Part shown: positions 43,707-54,989 of the stretch, one piece after another | Position numbering within the stretch: the stretch's first letter is position 1 | How the letters are laid out: the number at the start of each line of letters is the position of its first letter | Source of the DNA: Reticulitermes lucifugus | Lineage: Eukaryota > Arthropoda > Insecta > Blattodea > Rhinotermitidae | Direction: 5' to 3' | Length of the DNA stretch: 64,000 nt | Assembly: GCA_026260175.1 (NCBI GenBank) | Contig: JAKCWW010001759.1 | Span: forward strand, 1 to 64,000 | Notes under the pieces: generated by a model | Database searches by the model: none | The model's input: only the letters and a program-made list of their open reading frames with translations | What the model was told of the DNA's origin: nothing | Position numbers and translations under genes: made by a program

Positions 43707-44278
43707 CAAGTTGATTCAGGAGAAAGGGTCAATATTTTGGGAGGTGAAAATATCGGTTATTGTGACAAAAAAAGTTCATATGAATGGTTACCGAGATAGA
43801 GCTTTTTGATTCTCCGGAACTAACTCCGTTAGATTTTGGTGTGTGGGGTTGGATGAAGAGCGAAGGTTACAAAAGAGAGGTCGGTACACACGAGACGAAT
43901 TGCTCGCATTTTGCTTCCTGCTGCCCTCAGAAAGAAACGTGAAGATCAACTCAGACGAACAACACTCGATCTTCGCATAAGACTTGAAAGTGCATTGAGG
44001 TTGGCGGTGGAATTTTCGAACATTTATTGTCAACTGTATCAAATTTGTAATTTCAGGGTAAGAAATGTGTCATTAAACACTAAATTAAAATTAAAATAAA
44101 ATCAACAGCAATTTCTCTTTCTTTATTACGATTCACAGTTATTTTGTATTTGTAGATTCAAACAGCTCTATCTCGGTAACCATTCGGAGTGAGGCACATG
44201 TTTATATGAACTTTTTTTCTCACAATGACCAATACTGTCACGTCCCAAAATATTTACCTTTCCTCCTGAATCACCCTG
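43707..44278 (+). mobile_element. mariner-type element, 572 bp, with transposase fragment
   Basis: Flanked by TA at 43705-43706 and 44279-44280. The left end CAAGTTGATTCAGGAG and the right end, read inverted, CAGGGTGATTCAGGAGG open terminal repeats of about 100 bp that both run through AATATTTTGGGA, AAAAAAAGTTCATAT and GGTTACCGAGATAGAGC. Inside, plus strand, are SPELTPLDFGVWGWMKSE (third catalytic Asp region), KREVGT and, in another frame, KCIEVGGGIFEHLL, the C-terminus of a mariner/IS630-type transposase. The N-terminal two-thirds is deleted and frames are broken, so it is non-autonomous. Confidence 0.93.
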
Positions 44279-44819
44279 TATGCTAGCATAACCCCACATG
44301 AAAAACTTTGTGTCCCTAGAGAGGGGTTTTTACTTACACCACTATTGCACTAGTATAGCCTATCCCACAACCCACACTCACTTCAGGAATAAAACGCATA
44401 TGATAGCAACCCTGGCGAACCCTTACAAAAGTTGTTGATCGAAGTGGGCTCTCCTCTAGAATTTCATTTTAAGTCCATTTCTTATACGAATTTGTCCCGT
44501 AAACGAAGTTTCCTCTCCTCATATATAAGAACCCACAGGGAATCCATGCGTTTTACAGGATGCAATACGTTACAATTCATACGTTTTCAGCCTGGTTGAT
44601 TCTGGATGCCTTTTCTGACGAGGTTAAAACCTTGCATTTTCTGATTTTTTTTTTGTGACGGGAGCTGAAAGCAGGCACCTCCTGGTATAAATGTTTGCTG
44701 TGGCTGATTTAATAGGTGGAGGGAACAACTTTGTTCCATAGGTAAAGGTGCACATCATGAAAGCATATGGGCTACTGGAGATATAGTTCTACAAATTCTT
44801 AACCTTGTCACTACGTAAA
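44279..44819. other. Unassigned spacer
   Basis: No element or gene recognised. Confidence 0.4.
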
Positions 44820-45000
44820 AGTGAGTGGTCACTTTTACGCCCCAGCGGGTTTGGTCCCGCTTCAAGTACCCGTTGAATGGGAGGCTGAGTGAGCCCGAGA
44901 GCCGATCTGGACAATTTGGAAAAGAGAATAATCCTTTCTTCTGCCGGGAATCGCACAGCGATTCCACGGACGTCGAGCCCTTTATCTAGTCACTATTCCG
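44820..45000 (-). repeat. tRNA-derived SINE, eroded
   Basis: Minus strand: AGTGACTAGATAAAGGGCTC, then GGAATCGCTGTGCGATTCCC with GTGCGATTCCCGGC as a B box, then GAAGAAAGGATTATTCTC. CACTTTTACGC stretches near the far end form a small inverted repeat. The family is not one of the two better-defined ones. Confidence 0.5.
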
Positions 45001-45229
45001 GCTTTCAGACACATTCCAATAATAAATACAATTGAAGCCATCATATTTGAAAATTTCAAGGCGACAAATATGATATTCTAGCCTGTGTTGCTTGTTATAT
45101 GGATACCAGTGTTTAGAAAGAATATATTGCATCCCTATTTTGTTCTGAAACTTTGGTACTAACCTACCACAATACACGGTACCTTAAACCGAAATATAAT
45201 GTGTGCCTTTGAAGCCTTTTAGAATTAGA

Positions 45230-45425
45230 TAGGGCTTGGACGTTGAGCTGGACGACCGGGAAATCGGAGCTAATTTGCCGGCAGGGGCAACGTTTGTATA
45301 TTCTCCAGAGCGTTTATGGAGGCTCTGGGATTCAGCCAGCCTCCTCTTTATGGGTTATCAGAGATTCTGCCCCGGGTCAAAGCGGCCGGTGCGTGAAGCT
45401 GTACACACTCAACTTTTTCTAATAC
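45230..45425 (+). repeat. Fragment of a dispersed GC-richer repeat
   Basis: TTGGACGTTGAGCTGGACG, TGGAGGCTCTGGGATTC, ATGGGTTATCAGAGATTC and CCCCGGGTCAAAGCGGCCGG form a GC-richer block that I recognise as a common insect interspersed repeat (the word GGGTAAAGCGGCCGG is frequent in such genomes). The class is unclear. A 74-codon frame across it is not taken as a gene. Confidence 0.35.
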
Positions 45426-46628
45426 CGGTGATAGAAATACGTGGAGCCATAGTTAGTTAAATATTTGTCAAATTAACGAATAAAAATGGTAAATTTAAAA
45501 ATTTATTATCTTACTATTTATACCGTGAGTCAAAATTTATAAAAGTTCGATTTGACTCGGTAATTCGGGGTTTACATTTGACGGATACGAACCAGAATTG
45601 AATTTATTAAATTTTCAGTAAAAATCCGTCGATATCGAACTTCGCCTCCGTTCTTACAGTAGTTTCGAGGATGAAACCTTAAGACACAGACAGGATCTCC
45701 CTATTATGCTATTTCGCATTGTTTTCGTACATGAAGAAAAGTGTTCGCGATCAGTCTCAAATTATATTTTCTTGTGGATTTTTAAGTAAGTTTACTGCAC
45801 GGTATAAGCTAAATCTCTCTTTACAGGATTAACGCTGTATAAATTAATTCCATATATGTTTCATTGTGCGTGGTGACGCCAGAATTAGTCCCATCGTCAA
45901 TTGTAACTTCCTTCACTTTTTTATAGTAGGAAGGCAATGGTTTGATAGAATGGCAACATCAGACAGCACCAGTATTTTAATTAACAAAGAAATGTCACAC
46001 CCGATACGACAGGCGGCAGTTTGTTGTTGGATATTGGAGCATGCGCATTGACGTTTGAAAATAAATTATCCTGCACGCTGCAACATTACAGCACGTAATG
46101 CTTTGTGCATGAATTTAAGATTTTGTCGTTGGCCACAGGAATGCAGATACGTCAGATCACAAGTCAGAATACTTCCTTTGTGTTCATGTAGTGCTTTAAT
46201 GGTAATATGTCCTGAGTTCCTTTCCCTTTCTTATTCCCTCTTCAAAAAGAAGGGAAGTAAATTCAAGACTTTAACTAACTTTCGTTCGATTTCTGAGCGA
46301 ACTTATAAAGCCTACTTGTGTATTTCATACATTGAAAGTCCGAAATATCTGTTATTTTTATTACCGCTGTTATTGTTATATTTCAGTGAAGATTTTTTCT
46401 TACAAATACACATCCCCTCTACATTAAATTTGTTGGATATAAACTCAGAGTGTCGCATAGTCGCCACGTTTGTAACTGTTGGCTTATATACAGTATTGGT
46501 ACACATTATGTGAATGATGTGTTTTCGTACTAAATTTGATAGCATAGCTCCAGTGGTTCATTGGTTATCTTCATCAAACTGAAAGCCAAAGAAAATTTCC
46601 CGTATTTTTATTTTATATTACACAATCT
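45426..46628. other. Unassigned spacer
   Basis: The longest frame, 152 codons at 46055-46513 (+), is rich in Leu, Ser and Tyr from AT-rich DNA and has no recognisable domain or splice context. Confidence 0.35.
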
Positions 46629-46683
46629 TCATTCATTCATTCATTCATTCATTCACTCCATTCATTCATTCATTCATTCATTC
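46629..46683. repeat. (ATTC)n microsatellite
   Basis: About 13 ATTC units with one interruption (CACTCC) in the middle. Confidence 0.95.
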
Positions 46684-47561
46684 TGTTGTCTGTCTTACGA
46701 CAGGTCCATAGCCTCTTGCACAGCGAGTTCTCCACAGAGTGCGATCTAGTGCTTCCAGTTTCAATTTCCAGTATCCAGCAGCTGATTATGTCTTCTTCCT
46801 CGTCTTCCTGTCACTTCCGCCCTTCCCTTTACTTTCCTTCAATAACGTGTTTTAGAAGGTAGTTACTACGCAAGATGGGACTAATCCAGTTAGCCTCCCT
46901 TCTTTTTGTATTTTGTAGGGCATTCCTCTCCTCCTTTATTCTTGGTAATACGTCTTAATTTCTCCGCGATCGGTCCAACTGATTTTCATCCTTCTCCCTC
47001 AACACATTTAAAAGCTTTCCAGGTACTTCTGATCTACTGTCCGAAGATTACACAAATGTATTCCCTCAAATAATTGCATCTATTTCCAATGTCTTTATTA
47101 TATTTCATTTAATAAAGTAAGTGATGCTAGTGTCGCTGCAGCCTCACAATTTCTCCTTCCTCCATTTGTCATTACTGAGTACAGGAAATAAGAAATTACG
47201 ACTTTGCAGGGGTGTCCAATGAGAGAAATTCATACCATTCTTCGTGACAATTGGCCTATTGATTCTGAAGTTCAAACGTAGACAACCCCTCTCGCAGAGA
47301 GTGTGATGATCGTATAAGTCTGCGTCTTTCTTTTTCAGGAAGGAAAATAGGCCAAGTTTGTTACTCTTTCATTTTCTACTGCAGACAAAATAGAAAACAC
47401 CTGAAAATGATAATGAAATTTAACCCGTACACTTGCCAATATGTACGGTAGCCATGGCAGTTACTGTTTATCACGTATTTCGGTAGAGTTTTGGAAAACT
47501 ATAAGGATATGTATTTCCAATATATTTTAATTACCTGAATAAATTTTAATTTATTCCCTCA
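46684..47561. other. Possible eroded LINE, otherwise unassigned
   Basis: 46690-47100 has a plus-strand pyrimidine bias with TTCTCC, CTTCCT and TTCTTGGTAATACGTC words, as in the reverse complement of some retrotransposon ORFs, but no reverse-transcriptase motif could be read. The rest is unassigned. Confidence 0.25.
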
Positions 47562-47764
47562 CTTAACCAACAAATGCACTATTAAGATTTGTCTCTCACT
47601 AGTACCCTACGTATGTTTCGGCTCCTCTGTGGCCATCATCAGGGGTAACGTATTATATATATATACACTTCACTTCACGTTGTCCAATTTGGCACTATTA
47701 ATTCACTATTGTTTTGTAGGGTACTAGTGAGAGACAAATCTTAATCGTGCATTCGTTGGTTAAG
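47562..47764 (-). mobile_element. Inverted-repeat element with best hammerhead motif
   Basis: Arms 47562-47610 and 47716-47764 (49 bp, near perfect) start CTTAACCAACAAATGCACT. Minus strand 47647-47603 reads TACCC, CTGATGA, T, GGC...GCC, GAA, ACATACGT, A, GGGTA. TACCC and GGGTA form a perfect 5-bp helix I, GGC/GCC forms stem II, and ACATACGT can close as a short helix III or pair between molecules. Predicted scission is between 47608 and 47607. Half of helix I lies inside the left arm. Confidence 0.85.
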
Positions 47765-48839
47765 TGCGTGAATACTAATACTAAAATGCACGGTGAACAA
47801 AAAAAGTAAAATTTTAATTTTTCAAGTTAACTGTTAATCTGTGTCAAAGACTATCTATAATGAACTGCAATATTAAAAAGGATAGCAACCATTTACGAGG
47901 GGACAACGATATTTTTTGTCATTGTGGCTGTTGTAGTAGTACTAGTAATGTTGGTGGTGGTGGTGGTGGTGGTTGTGTACTTTGTATTTGATAAGAGATA
48001 AGAAAGCTAATATTGCCGATTTGTTCCGAGCCTCCGTCTATGTATGCTGCACGCAGAACAAGGTTAGATCTCTGTATGAATAACGTTTCATCTTCGTATA
48101 TGAGTTTCAAAGAGTCTGAAAGTAAAGAGTGACCAGCTTCCACGGACCCCAAGGCTCTTTCATAATTAATTTCAGCTTATATAGGCGTGTTTGTATTGAA
48201 CGAAAATACAGAAATTTTCGCTTATAAAAAACGTAATGCAGCGTCGCTTGGAGGGAGTACAGTTCTTCAGCTTTCAGTCCGGGCGTATGATTAATGTTGC
48301 ACAGTTCGAATCTTTTGAAGTTTCGGCGATCATATTGGTAGCAGCTCTGATTTCTCCCTTTAAAAACGTAGCCTATTATCTGGAAGGCTGTTCTTGCTAC
48401 GATAATTGGGTGGTTCATTCAGCTGACTTCCGTTTCCGATCTTCTTACGTCATAGAAGTCAGACATTTATTCTATCTCAGGGTTCGACAACTGTATCTGA
48501 GCAGATTTGCTTATTTAACGGCGCCTTTTTAACTAATTGGTTTATATAGGGTTAAAGGAAGAATAGTAGACGACGAATGTGTTGGTCTGTAAATTCCTTT
48601 ACGCTGCACATCGCAGTAAGAATAAGAAAATTTACGTTTCACATCTCGGCCTATAGACCGACTCTTCTGCTTGAAATGTTTCGTTACTTTATGTAAAGTT
48701 TCTACGCACATGCTGGGATATTACTTCATATGAAGCTACGACTGTCATTTTAACGTCATTGTAAGGCCTTTACATTTCATTATTCATTAATCATCCTACC
48801 ATTGAAAAGTATGTGATTTGAATTATTGTAACAAATGTA
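47765..48839. other. Unassigned spacer with a (GGT)n tract
   Basis: A (GGT)n run of about eight units lies at 47951-47974. Overlapping frames on both strands at 48107-48532 are not recognised. Confidence 0.5.
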
Positions 48840-49110
48840 AAAACTGCAAATTAGTAATTAGTATGAAGAGTGATTGTGAGGAGAGTAATTGGATGAAAGT
48901 GGCTCAGGTTCTTTTAGAATGGCGAGCTTTGGTATTAATGGTGTTGACCTTCAGGTCTGCTATTAGAGGGTTAGTTAATAAGCAAGACTGTTCTTAGGGA
49001 AATGCTTTATGAGGATGGTAGGTGGATGGAAGTGGCTCAGGATAATATCCAGTGGCGGACTTTGGTATCAGCGGTATTGAAACTTCAGGTTCCATAGTCA
49101 ATCGGCAAGT
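48840..49110 (+). repeat. LINE-tail repeat, two tandem units
   Basis: Unit 1 encodes SDCEESNW, then MKVAQVLLEWRALVLMVL. Unit 2 encodes EDGRWMEVAQDNIQWRTLV, then SAVLKLQVP. Units are about 133 bp apart, close to one of the periods at 29940-30310. Both frames correspond to the C-terminal tail of a LINE ORF. Unit 1 is open from about 48852 to 48962. Confidence 0.72.
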
Positions 49111-49439
49111 TGAAATCTGCAGGTCTAATATTTGGGAAATTCGAACGTCTAGTTCCTAACAGCAAGTGTCTCTAATAGGCCCTGTTTTTTTCTAGGTAGC
49201 CTTCCGAAGTCACTCAAACATATTCCATGAAAATCCCACACTCGCGCATTCTACTGTTTTCCCCGAATTGTTCTGACTGACACTACACGCAAGTGCTGTG
49301 CTGGATCGAATTCAATCGAAGTGCATTCGGTATTCTGATATTTTATTCAAGTGTGGTTAAATCCACGTTTAAACAATTTATCTGCGGGTACCATAATCCT
49401 GTGTGCACATAAGCTGCACTGTAAGAACGTTCTTCTTGG

Positions 49440-49535
49440 ACTTTTTGACCTTGAAGATCAATCCACTACTCGTCTCGAAACGTCGGGAACCATATGCTCA
49501 ACGACACTGCATTACATCCCAGAAGAACTGATACC
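49440..49535 (+). repeat. Hammerhead-type repeat, degenerate
   Basis: GACC, TTGAAGATC, a variable segment, CTCGAAACGTCGGGAACC, then ACACTGCATTACATCCCAGA. GAAACGTC is intact, CTGAAGA is shifted, and stem II is poor. The 3' flank is the best-preserved copy of the shared TGCATTACATCCCAGAAG tail. Confidence 0.55.
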
Positions 49536-51329
49536 TCATTCACACCGCTTCGAAGCCTTGAAACTCGCTTGAAGAAAAACACGTTGTGGTGGCGAATGTG
49601 TGACATCTTTACGTGCTATTTCAAGTCGCTTCATCGTTCTCTAAATTAAAACTGAATAAACAAAGGAACAGCGCTATACGTCACAAAGAGTATTAAAAAA
49701 TAAACTCTCTTAATAGAGTCTAAAGGTTTAACAATGCTAATAATAGCCGGCTAATAGAGGCGATCCTCTTCCAATTCTATCCACCTCTCCTCTCCTGTCC
49801 AACCGAGCTTCTATGTCCAGTCTATTAAGACATTGTTCATTTTCCTCTCCTAAACGTAAGAAAATAATATAAATAAGTGCATATTTGGAATTTGTTATTG
49901 GTAATACTGAGTGTCGGATTCGGATATTACAATGTGTTATTTAGTGTGCGCATTTTGGAAGCAAGTTAATATCTGTGGCAGTTGTACACTGATACCTAAA
50001 TGGGGGAAAAATATTGAAATGAATGTTAAAAGGCTATGTTATTAAGATTAATCTGGCTTATGATTCTGATTACGTGATATTTCATTATGTCGATGTACAT
50101 TACTTTCACATTTTTTATTGAACAATTATTTGTTCCATGACCGCTGAATGAAAGGCGTAGGCCCATTATCTGTCCCTCTGGAAGTATATTTCAGTTGGTG
50201 TATTTGGCTAGCGAATTTTCATTGTGACGGTTGGCAGACCTACCGAAGCACTGACCGTGCTGCATCCAGTAATTAGCAGGGTAATGAGGCAACGAGGAGA
50301 CAGAATTAATTAATCAGCGACCAGAAGCACTGTGACAGCTTTGCGGCCAAGATTTGCCCTCCACCATGTCTTTTAATTCTAATTAGCTCTCAGATACATT
50401 CCAAAAAAATATGTGTCCTCAGAAAACTTTTTTAGAAGTAATTTGCAATATACAAAATGAAATGATATCATGGGACCGCCTAGGATTGTGATACAAAAGG
50501 GATTCGAGGGCAGCTTTTATGTGAAAGGGGGTTGGCTAGTAATTAGAGGCGAGTGTGGAAGTAGAACCATTTTCTTTACAGTTAATAAAAGTGTTTCAAA
50601 GGATGCTTCTTTCAATAACTGGGATCCTCTTAACAGATTGTATTATTTTGTGCTCTACGTGTGTTTTTATGTCGGCGCTGGAAGTCAATCGATTCTGCGA
50701 CTGTTTTTCTTTACACTAAAAACAATAGCTTCTCTTCCACCTGTTCTTTATTATCAACAAGCATTGCGGTTTTGTGGAGTTTACTCGAACTTTATACTCA
50801 GGAGAAGGCGGGTTCGAATACTGCCTTTTCCTTTGATATCCTTTCCAGTTCAGTGATCGTGTATCCTTATTAACAGTTATTGCGACCCAGTTGTAAGGCA
50901 GTGACAGTGTTTTAAATAACCGTTATAAATAAATAAATTCTTCATTATATTATTATCTCAGGAAGAAGAGGGAAAAAGAAATAAATGAGGGATTCTGTTT
51001 AAAGTTTCCTGAGTTGTGACGGCCTATTCCATTCTGAAAAGGGATTTAACAGTCTTCTCCTAAATATTAATGTCTATCTGCCAAATCAGAGCGTATCTCC
51101 CAGAAGACATTAATCTGAATATTTACCGCCTGGAGAATTTAATATCTCATATTAATAAGGCAAAGTCTTCATTTTCATCTGATATTTGTCTACCTGCAAT
51201 GAGACCGTAAATTTATGTCTCTGCTCAAGCACCATGCCCTGTGGTGTGTAACGAATTACCAAGCAAATCCACGCATTTCCTATGTGGGTACTAATTGTAA
51301 GTTACTAATCAGGTTTACTCGCCCGTCTC
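49536..51329. other. Unassigned spacer
   Basis: A 128-codon plus frame (50470-50856) overlaps a second one and shows no family features. Confidence 0.35.
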
Positions 51330-51450
51330 GTTATACCTTGTGGTTTAGAGAATGAGTGTGGAGTTAAACGAACGTACATCATTCCTGCCAGGACTCGAAC
51401 TCACGTCTTTCGCCCTGGTTGACCTGCTGAAGTCACGAGATCATCTACTG
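51330..51450 (-). repeat. tRNA-derived SINE head
   Basis: Minus strand: GTGACTTCAGCAGGTCAACC as A-box arm, then ACGTGAGTTCGAGTCCTGGC with a good B box, then AATGATGTACGTTCG. No intact acceptor stem, so not a functional tRNA gene. Confidence 0.6.
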
Positions 51451-53284
51451 GCATGCAGTGAAAATTGGTTGATATTGGCAGAACTTGTTAGTAAATAAAA
51501 ATCCAGTAAATTACATCCGTAAATGGCCAGTATTAATGCTGTACTAATGTGGACAAAAGAACACAAAATGCGTTTGTTATTTTCAGTTGTAATTATCCAT
51601 ATTACAGTTTCGTGGGATGAAATCATTCTCACGTTCCCTTGACTGGAATAACAGAAGCTTTTAATGACATTTTGTAATCGACATTCTACATTTCATAATT
51701 TGTGTGTTTAAATAACTGACTTGCTACTACATTTATAGTATTTTTTACGAATGTATGGTTATTATCGATAGTGATCTGTATAGAATTTGTGGTCAGTCCT
51801 TCAAAGCACTGTAGTTATTATGTGTACCACCTGATCAACATTTACATATGTGTATTATGGTCACACAGTGTATTCATGCGTGAATATTGCGATTCTGTGA
51901 TATAACGCTGTGAAGTCGGATAGAAATTTTCGAAGGCATTACTGCCATATTATCTTCATTAAATATATTTAAATTTTTACCAAACTGGAAGGCATGATAT
52001 TCCAGAGTACGATACTGTATATACATGTTTCGTATGTCTCTCAAAATAAACTTCGATCATTTACATAAAGAGAATTAACAAATCTGACTTTATAATGGGC
52101 ACGAAATCTGCGTCTGCTGCGCATTTTAAAGTGAAGTTTTGTGTATAATTTCAGTGAACGTCAGCTTTACATATATTAAGACACAAAGTCATGAAGATTT
52201 CTATTTCTTTCGATGAATAACCCATATATGTACTCATTCATTATTATGTTCCCATTTTTTACATTCGAATTATACCCTGCGCAAATGACGCCGTAGCGTT
52301 AATTCTTCGACGCCTAAAATCGGTGTGAAATAGTACTTGGAAATTCATTTTCTCACTCACAATAAACTCTTATCTCCATAACATAGACCAACCGGTTAAT
52401 ACTGTTGGAGGAAATGGTCGCTATTTGTTGTAATAATCATAGGAAACGCATAAATAAACTGTATGCGAAAAATTCAAAATTGTTTACTGTGGAAGGACAC
52501 GGTAAATGTAATAACTACGTTGCTTTAAAGTTTTATTATTTGGTCATATTCTGTCGTAAGGGATCTAGCCTCTACAGTTAACATAGCAATGGCGCAACAA
52601 CATGACTGGAAAGCAATAGGTATCTCCATTATGCTTAAGTGAATCCTTGAACAATTCGAGATATCGATTATGTCAACGATTGTGCGGGCCGCCCCTTAAT
52701 ATTTATGTTTCCCCACCAAGACTCCGAGTTTGAGCTGGCCTGAAATATTCATAAAGAAGTTAGGCAAGTGACCCCATCCTGGCTGCAGGGAAAGAAGAGG
52801 AACTTTATATCGATTTTCCTCTGCCGAGCTTATCAAAGTTTAAGAGCGTTTAACTTCGGTTCCATCTGCTCGTATTTCCACCCTGACTCTTGCTTTGTAA
52901 GGTCCCCTCCCTTCCAATTTCTCCAACCACCGGAAATGTAAGTCAAGAGTGTTCAGTTAGTGGCTCGCAGACCATTACCATATTTCATCTGCGAGATAAA
53001 AAAAGTTCTTCGTTGTGTGCACTGTATTTCTGCAGTGTGTTACTGGTTGAGGCTGTACTCCCCCACTTTAGCTTAGTTTCCATCGTCTGTGAGTCACTTA
53101 ACGCTTCATTACCTAAATCCATCTCATGAATTAAAATTCGACTTATGAATTTTAGGATAATTATCGAAAAGATAATTACAGAGGGAGGTAATGTCTTACG
53201 CGCACCACTTTTATAAAACACGTGATTTGTGGGTTTTTTAAAGTGGTGAGGTTATGTGTTGTGTCGTCTTGTGAGTTACGAGAA
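51451..53284. other. Unassigned AT-rich spacer
   Basis: No element or gene recognised. Confidence 0.4.
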
Positions 53285-53375
53285 CGTGTAATCTGAAGAC
53301 GGACGTAGTGCATTCCGCTGAAACGTTGGTAACTGTCTGCAAGGATACACGATGTCATAATTCCAAGATCAGAAT
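53285..53375 (+). repeat. Hammerhead-type repeat
   Basis: CTGAAGA (53293-53299) is intact, followed by CGG...CCG-like stem sequence, CTGAAACGTTGGTAACTG, then TGCAAGGATACACGATGTC and ATAATTCCAAGA. The word order is the same as at 23850 and 29285. Helix I is not convincingly paired here. Confidence 0.6.
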
Positions 53376-54156
53376 TTGATTTTCTTATAAATGGTCATTG
53401 TATAAAATGGTCACTTGATAATAAGGTCATGATACTAGATATAATTCAGAAGGCATGTGTATAAACCTGTACCTTTATCGATTTGGTCAAGGAGGCCATG
53501 TGGTTTGACAGATGTTCTACATTCTGCAGAAGCCCAGGAATTTGTACGGTGTTAATACTTAAAGATGTGGCACTTTTGGGAATGTCACCTTTCCCCTAAG
53601 CAAAAAATAACGTGACAATTATGGAAAGTGTTTATGATAACCGAAAATCCGTAAAATATGGGAATTTTAAGTTGGATGTGTTGGGTTATTATGCAAACAC
53701 ATTACACTTCTCATTGCTTCTTTGCATGGAACTTACACAGTGAAATTATCGTCGGGAAGTTAGCTATCTATTCGCTTGTTCATTGGTACTTATGATGGCA
53801 TTACGGAATCTCCCACCTTCTTGACTACCACCCTCATGTCAGTAATAATCCAGCATATATAATACCGTCGTGAGTGACCTGAGTCACGTTATTGTTTGTT
53901 TTCGATAATCAGATGGTATCAACATTAACGACCACTGTCAGTAGTAACTGATCAATAAGGATTACTATCAATAGTAATCAATCATCATTCATTACTGTTG
54001 ATAGTAATCGATTAGTACGAGTATCTCTTATTATGGTTTATAATCTATCACTGTTGTTTGCTGTCGATTATTCCGGACCGTTTCATTGGAGTAGCATGTG
54101 GATATTGTGGCTGTCCGTCTTGTGACGGCCGGGTGGCGAGTGGTATTGGTGGTGGC
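53376..54156. other. Unassigned spacer
   Basis: Near 53925-54025 there are several approximate copies of ATCAATAGTAATCAATC and its inverse, making a locally repetitive, hairpin-prone segment. No gene recognised. Confidence 0.4.
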
Positions 54157-54160
54157 AGTG

Positions 54161-54194
<34 letters not shown>

Positions 54195-54214
54195 TAGTAG
54201 TAGTAGTAGTAGCA
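54157..54214. repeat. (AGT)n microsatellite
   Basis: About 19 trinucleotide units interrupted by GGT and AGC variants. The poly-Ser frame running through it (54058-54267) is a consequence of the repeat. Confidence 0.95.
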
Positions 54215-54985
54215 GGAGTGGTTATTTACTTCCCCTTTCTTGCTATTATTTCCATAGTCGAAATTAATGGATGATTTATACCTGTGTTCTTCTGGTAAAT
54301 TTCAAATCCCATGTGAATTTTTTTCGTATTTGTATCCTTCTATTTCGCAACGTCAAAATGATGGATGTTGCAGCATCACCCCCTTAACTAGCTGGTGCCG
54401 CTCACAAGTTTCTTTTATATTTGTGACATAGCAGCGTCGAATTGAAATAACTTGCAAAAAAATTAGACCGAGTGACTTGTGAAGAGATTGTTAAAAGAAA
54501 TTTGTAGCAGGTAATAACGCACGTTATCACATTTTGCATAGGGTTTTGAGGACGAAAAATACAAGAGCATTATGTAATGTAACGTAATTATTACACTCAT
54601 TACAAAATGCTATTATGGCGATTGGAGGAGATGGGAATGCATAGGGCTACAAACCTTCAGTCGGAAAATATGAAGAAACTACACTACATTAGACACCTAA
54701 ACTTAAGTATAGAGATAATACTGAAGAAAAACATAAGGAACTAAGTTTGGAGGAGGTTCATGATGGAATCCGGTAGCGGCTTCTGTGAATACAGCAAGCT
54801 ATATAAAATGTGGGAGAATGTGTAACCAACTGAGAGACCATCAGTTTTCCAGGGATGATTCTGCTTCACGGACTTAGCACACACACTTATTAATATAGTG
54901 CCTACATGCACGAACTTCGCCCAGGCAGGCATGCCTTTAATTTATTTTCCTACTATTTTTATTCAATGTTCACTTTGTAATGATC
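54215..54985. other. Unassigned spacer
   Basis: No element or gene recognised. Confidence 0.4.
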
Positions 54986-54989
54986 AAAA

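Noticed and set aside
46055-46513. 152-codon plus-strand open frame
   Set aside because: AT-driven composition, no domain, no splice context, and partly open on the opposite strand.
46690-47110. LINE reverse transcriptase on the minus strand
   Set aside because: Composition is suggestive but no RT motif could be read.
2066-51450. Functional tRNA genes
   Set aside because: All tRNA-like heads (2066, 3372, 10735, 27949, 37688, 51330 and others) have decayed acceptor stems or SINE bodies attached.
54058-54267. Serine-rich 69-codon frame
   Set aside because: Product of the (AGT)n microsatellite.
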